Assembly: GCF_031085165.1 (NCBI RefSeq) | Contig: NZ_JAVHTY010000002.1 | Location: forward strand, 62,001-126,000 | From: Pseudomonas sp. 102515 | GTDB taxonomy: Bacteria; Pseudomonadota; Gammaproteobacteria; Pseudomonadales; Pseudomonadaceae | Direction: 5' to 3' | Length of the DNA stretch: 64,000 nt | In this document: positions 61,191 through 64,000 of the stretch, in pieces | Layout: each line of letters begins with the position of its first letter | Numbering within the stretch: position 1 is the stretch's first letter | Program-made: the position numbers and the translations under genes | The notes under the pieces: generated by a model | Told to the model about the DNA's origin: nothing | The model's database searches: none | The model's input: the letters and a program-made list of their open reading frames with translations, nothing else

Positions 61191-63191
61191 TCACTTCACC
61201 CGGAAGCGCCGCACCACCGCGATCAGCTGCTCGTTGGACGATTGCACCGCCGCGGTACTCTCGGCGGTGCGCTGACCGCTGGTGACCAGGTCGTCGACGA
61301 TATGGCGCACGGCAACCATGTTCTGGTTGATCTCGCCGGCCACCGCGCTCTGTTCCTCCGCGGCTGCGGCGATCTGGGTCGACAGGTCGCTGATGCGCAC
61401 CACCGAACCGCTCATCTCGTCCAGGCCGTCGGTGACCTCACGGGTCTTCTCGGCGGTGCTCTGGCAACTGGTCTTGGTCACTTCCATGGCCGCGACCGCG
61501 GAACTCACGCCCTGCTGCAGCCGGCTGAGCATCTCGTTGATCTCGGCGGTGCTCTGCTGGGTGCGTCCGGCCAGGGCGCGGACCTCGTCGGCCACCACCG
61601 CGAAGCCACGCCCCTGCTCGCCGGCCCGGGCCGCCTCGATGGCCGCGTTGAGCGCCAGCAGGTTGGTCTGACCGGCGATCTCGCCGATCACCCCGAGCAC
61701 GTCGTTGATGCGCTGGGCGTCGCTCTGCATGGCCTGCACCTTGAGGGTGGCGTCCTCCACCTGATCCACCAGGGCCAGGACGCTGGCCGAGGCCTGCTGG
61801 ACCACCGCGCGGGAACGCTCGGCCTGGCCGTTGGCGGCCTGGGTGAGGGTGGCGGTATCGCTGGCACTGCGGGCCACGGAGTCGGAGGTGGCGCTCATCT
61901 CGGTGATGGCGGTCACCGCCTGGTCGGTTTCGCTGGCATGGCGGGCCAGGATGGCACCGTTCTGCTGGGCCTGGCCATGCAGTTGCCTGAGGCCGGTGTC
62001 GATGCGGTCGGTGGCGTCGCCCACCTCGCCGATCAGCCGCTGCAGATAGCCGATGAAGCCGTTGACCGCGCCGGCCACCGCATCCACTTCGTCCTTGCCG
62101 TGCACCGGGATGCGCCGGGTCAGGTCGGCATCGCCGGCGGACAGGGATTCGATGTTGCGTTGCAGCAGGCCCAGGCGGCCCATCAGCTTGCCGAGCGCCA
62201 GCACCATGACGGCCACCAGCAGCAGGACCAGCGGCAGCTGGATCGCCGCCAGGGTCTTGAGGATGCCGGTGTTGGTCGCGGCGATGAGCGAGGTGGGCAG
62301 CGCCGTGGCCAGCAGCCAGGGCGTGCCGGCCAGCGGGCGCAGGAAGAAGGTGTGGGGCGTGCCGTGCTCGTCGACATAGGTGTCGCGCACCACGGCCTCG
62401 CCCTTGAGCTTGCCGAGGTTCTGCTGGATGGCGGTGACGAAGGGCGAGCGGGCGGCATAGGTCGAGACGTTGTTCAGGATCTGCGAATCGCCGAGTTCGC
62501 TGAGGTTGCTGAGGATCTTGCCGTCGGCCTCGACGATCATCATGTCGGTGTCGTCGAGTTCCTTGCGTAGGCTGTCCACCAGGGGATTGAAGAAGCCCAG
62601 GGTGAGGTCGATGGTCGATACGCCAAAGGCCTTGCCGTCGCGCTGGATGGCCATGGCGCAGTTGGTGCGCGGCTCGGCGCTGGCGGCGTCCTTGTAGGCG
62701 GCGGCCCAGACGCACTGGCCGGCGGGGCCCTTGAGGCCAGCCTGGAACCAGGGTTGCTCCCAGTAGTTGAGCGACTCGGGGGAGTTCCAGTGGGTGTTGA
62801 CGATCAGCTTGCCGCTGGCATCGCGGTGATAGAAGGTGCTGAACTTGTCGCGACCCTGTTCACGTTGGTTGGGCAGCGGCCAGATGCCGCCGCCGAACAC
62901 CTTGGCATCGCCATACTGATCCACCAGGCCGGGCAGTACCCGGTCGATGGCGGCGCTGTCCAGCAGCGGTACGGTCTGGGTGATGGAGCGCTGCTGCGCC
63001 TGGATCTGGTTGAGTTCGCGATAGATGCGGGTGCCCACCTCGTTGACGCGGGTGAGCACGGCGGATTCACCGGCGGCGACCAGATCCGGGGTCACCCACA
63101 GGCGGATGCCGATGACGGTGGCCGCGAGGGTCGCGCCGATGAAGCCGAGGAAGATCAGGGTGTAGCGGGTCCGGATGGTGTTCAAGGCCAT
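61191..63191 (-). CDS. Methyl-accepting chemotaxis protein with periplasmic dCache-type sensor
   Basis: A 666-residue chemoreceptor. It has membrane helix 1 (about 8-30), a periplasmic region of about 270 residues with the two-module Cache pattern ([37 protein letters not shown]), and membrane helix 2 near 310. A HAMP domain follows, then the signalling hairpin with the highly conserved tip ([20 protein letters not shown]). The classic amino-acid-binding Cache residues are not all present, so the ligand is open. The upstream DNA has an exact FliA promoter match. Confidence 0.93.
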   Translation of the reverse strand: MALNTIRTRYTLIFLGFIGATLAATVIGIRLWVTPDLVAAGESAVLTRVNEVGTRIYRELNQIQAQQRSITQTVPLLDSAAIDRVLPGLVDQYGDAKVFGGGIWPLPNQREQGRDKFSTFYHRDASGKLIVNTHWNSPESLNYWEQPWFQAGLKGPAGQCVWAAAYKDAASAEPRTNCAMAIQRDGKAFGVSTIDLTLGFFNPLVDSLRKELDDTDMMIVEADGKILSNLSELGDSQILNNVSTYAARSPFVTAIQQNLGKLKGEAVVRDTYVDEHGTPHTFFLRPLAGTPWLLATALPTSLIAATNTGILKTLAAIQLPLVLLLVAVMVLALGKLMGRLGLLQRNIESLSAGDADLTRRIPVHGKDEVDAVAGAVNGFIGYLQRLIGEVGDATDRIDTGLRQLHGQAQQNGAILARHASETDQAVTAITEMSATSDSVARSASDTATLTQAANGQAERSRAVVQQASASVLALVDQVEDATLKVQAMQSDAQRINDVLGVIGEIAGQTNLLALNAAIEAARAGEQGRGFAVVADEVRALAGRTQQSTAEINEMLSRLQQGVSSAVAAMEVTKTSCQSTAEKTREVTDGLDEMSGSVVRISDLSTQIAAAAEEQSAVAGEINQNMVAVRHIVDDLVTSGQRTAESTAAVQSSNEQLIAVVRRFRVK

Positions 63192-63271
63192 GGTGTCGCT
63201 CCTGCGGTTACAGCGCCGTTCACGCTGCGAAAGGCATCCTTGGCGGTGTTCTGAACAGGGATGTCAGAGCC

Positions 63272-63298
63272 TTATCGGCGCCTGATGGGTGACCTTTA
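63272..63298 (-). promoter_or_regulatory. FliA (sigma-28) promoter of the chemoreceptor
   Basis: On the minus strand TAAA, 15 bases, GCCGATAA: an exact match to the flagellar sigma-28 consensus. It ends about 80 bases before the start codon at 63191. Confidence 0.85.
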
Positions 63299-63388
63299 GT
63301 CGCAGGAAGGGATGGGATATCAATTCGCTAGCGGAGTCGCGACGTGACCTGTTGGCCGCTTTGCAGTCAGCGCGTTTCCCAGCGCGGA

Positions 63389-64000
63389 TCAGGTCGGCAA
63401 GGCGCGGACTTCACCCTGCCAGTCGCCCGCCACCCGCCGGACGATCACCAGGCAGGCACCATCCCCCGGCGCCGCCACCGGGCATTGGCCATCGGCCGTC
63501 CAGAAGGCGCTGCGACCCACACAGGCATAGCCGCCGGTGGGCGCGCCGTGATTGGCCATGAGCACCGGCATGCCCAGGCGCCGGGCATGGCCGGCCAACC
63601 GGGCGCTGTCGGCGGGATAGCCGGTCGGACCGATCACCGCGGAGGCCAGGTAGAGGTCGGCGCCCCAGGCGCGAGCGGCATCGGCATGGGCCGGGTGGTT
63701 GCTGTCGGCGCAGATGGCCAGGGCGGCCTTTAGGTCCCGCACCTCCAGCAAGTCCCCGCCATTGCCGGGCACGAAGGGCGGCGCCTCGCCCGGATGCAGG
63801 TATTCCTTGGTGTGGACGCGACAGCTGCCATCGGCGCCCAGGATCAGTGCCCCGATCTGCAGCCCCGCCGGACCCTGGACCGGCGCCCCGACCACGGCCG
63901 TGAGCCCGGCCACGCGGCAGGCCTCGCGCAGGGGCAGCAGGTGTGCATCGGCACCCTCCAGCGTCAGCGCTGCCGCCAGGGTCGGTTCATAACCGGTCAG
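63389..64000 (-). CDS. Carbon-nitrogen hydrolase (nitrilase superfamily), partial
   Basis: The frame is open through the window edge at 64000, so only the C-terminal 203 residues are present. Nitrilase-superfamily elements are visible: the lysine region VHTKEYLHPGE, the cysteine nucleophile in LAICADSNHP, and the upstream LTGYE. Such enzymes hydrolyse amides, nitriles or ureido groups. The ATG/GTG near 63913 is internal and not the real start. A 197-base gap with the FliA promoter separates it from the chemoreceptor. Confidence 0.8.
   Translation of the reverse strand: MTGYEPTLAAALTLEGADAHLLPLREACRVAGLTAVVGAPVQGPAGLQIGALILGADGSCRVHTKEYLHPGEAPPFVPGNGGDLLEVRDLKAALAICADSNHPAHADAARAWGADLYLASAVIGPTGYPADSARLAGHARRLGMPVLMANHGAPTGGYACVGRSAFWTADGQCPVAAPGDGACLVIVRRVAGDWQGEVRALPT

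Overview
The window is a GC-rich gammaproteobacterial chromosome segment, almost certainly from a Pseudomonas. The order proA-nadD-rsfS-rlmH-mrdA-rodA-mltB-rlpA-dacA-ybeD-lipB-lipA, then holA-lptE-leuS, lnt-corC-ybeY-phoH-miaB, hemL-thiE-thiD and amn, follows the core gene order I remember from P. aeruginosa (around PA4007 down to PA3970). The species cannot be fixed from the sequence alone. No rRNA, tRNA, CRISPR array, prophage or intact insertion sequence was seen.

Layout. 1-11.5 kb: a plus-strand run for proline and NAD synthesis, ribosome factors, the rod-shape/elongasome genes (PBP2, RodA, lytic transglycosylase, RlpA, PBP5/6) and lipoate synthesis. 11.6-16.6 kb: phosphoglucomutase, a TauE-type exporter with a divergent LysR regulator, and a second MltB-like transglycosylase lipoprotein. 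16.6-21.3 kb: arfA, holA, lptE and leuS on the minus strand. 21.4-28.3 kb: two small envelope or unknown genes, then the minus-strand operon miaB-phoH-ybeY-corC and lnt. 28.3-34 kb: RidA with a divergent LysR gene, a DUF1820 protein, a Sel1 protein, hemL and thiED. 34-39 kb: a heterodimeric ABC exporter and AMP nucleosidase. 39-41 kb: a repeat cluster and ornithine decarboxylase with an unusual upstream region. 41-46.5 kb: an iron-uptake locus like piuA-piuC-piuB. 46.5-53.4 kb: accessory genes (YdcZ, YetF, KGG protein, metallo-hydrolase, GtrA/GtrB, ZapE, aminotransferase). 53.4-57.3 kb: a sensor kinase, an NtrC-type regulator and a secreted duplicated-domain protein. 57.4-64 kb: LysE and AraC proteins, a BCCT transporter, a chemoreceptor and a partial nitrilase-family gene.

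The main points of interest are regulatory and non-coding. (1) The unknown secreted protein at 53395-54177 has a near-consensus sigma-54 promoter, a perfect IHF match and an upstream palindrome, directly downstream of a sigma-54 activator and kinase gene pair. (2) arfA carries a perfect 13-bp hairpin inside its last codons, as expected for a gene expressed from non-stop mRNA. (3) A promoter plus intrinsic terminator, spanned by a 34-codon reading frame, lies upstream of the ornithine decarboxylase gene. (4) Three copies of a palindromic intergenic element have termini that change in a compensating way and abut stop codons. (5) The chemoreceptor has a textbook FliA promoter.
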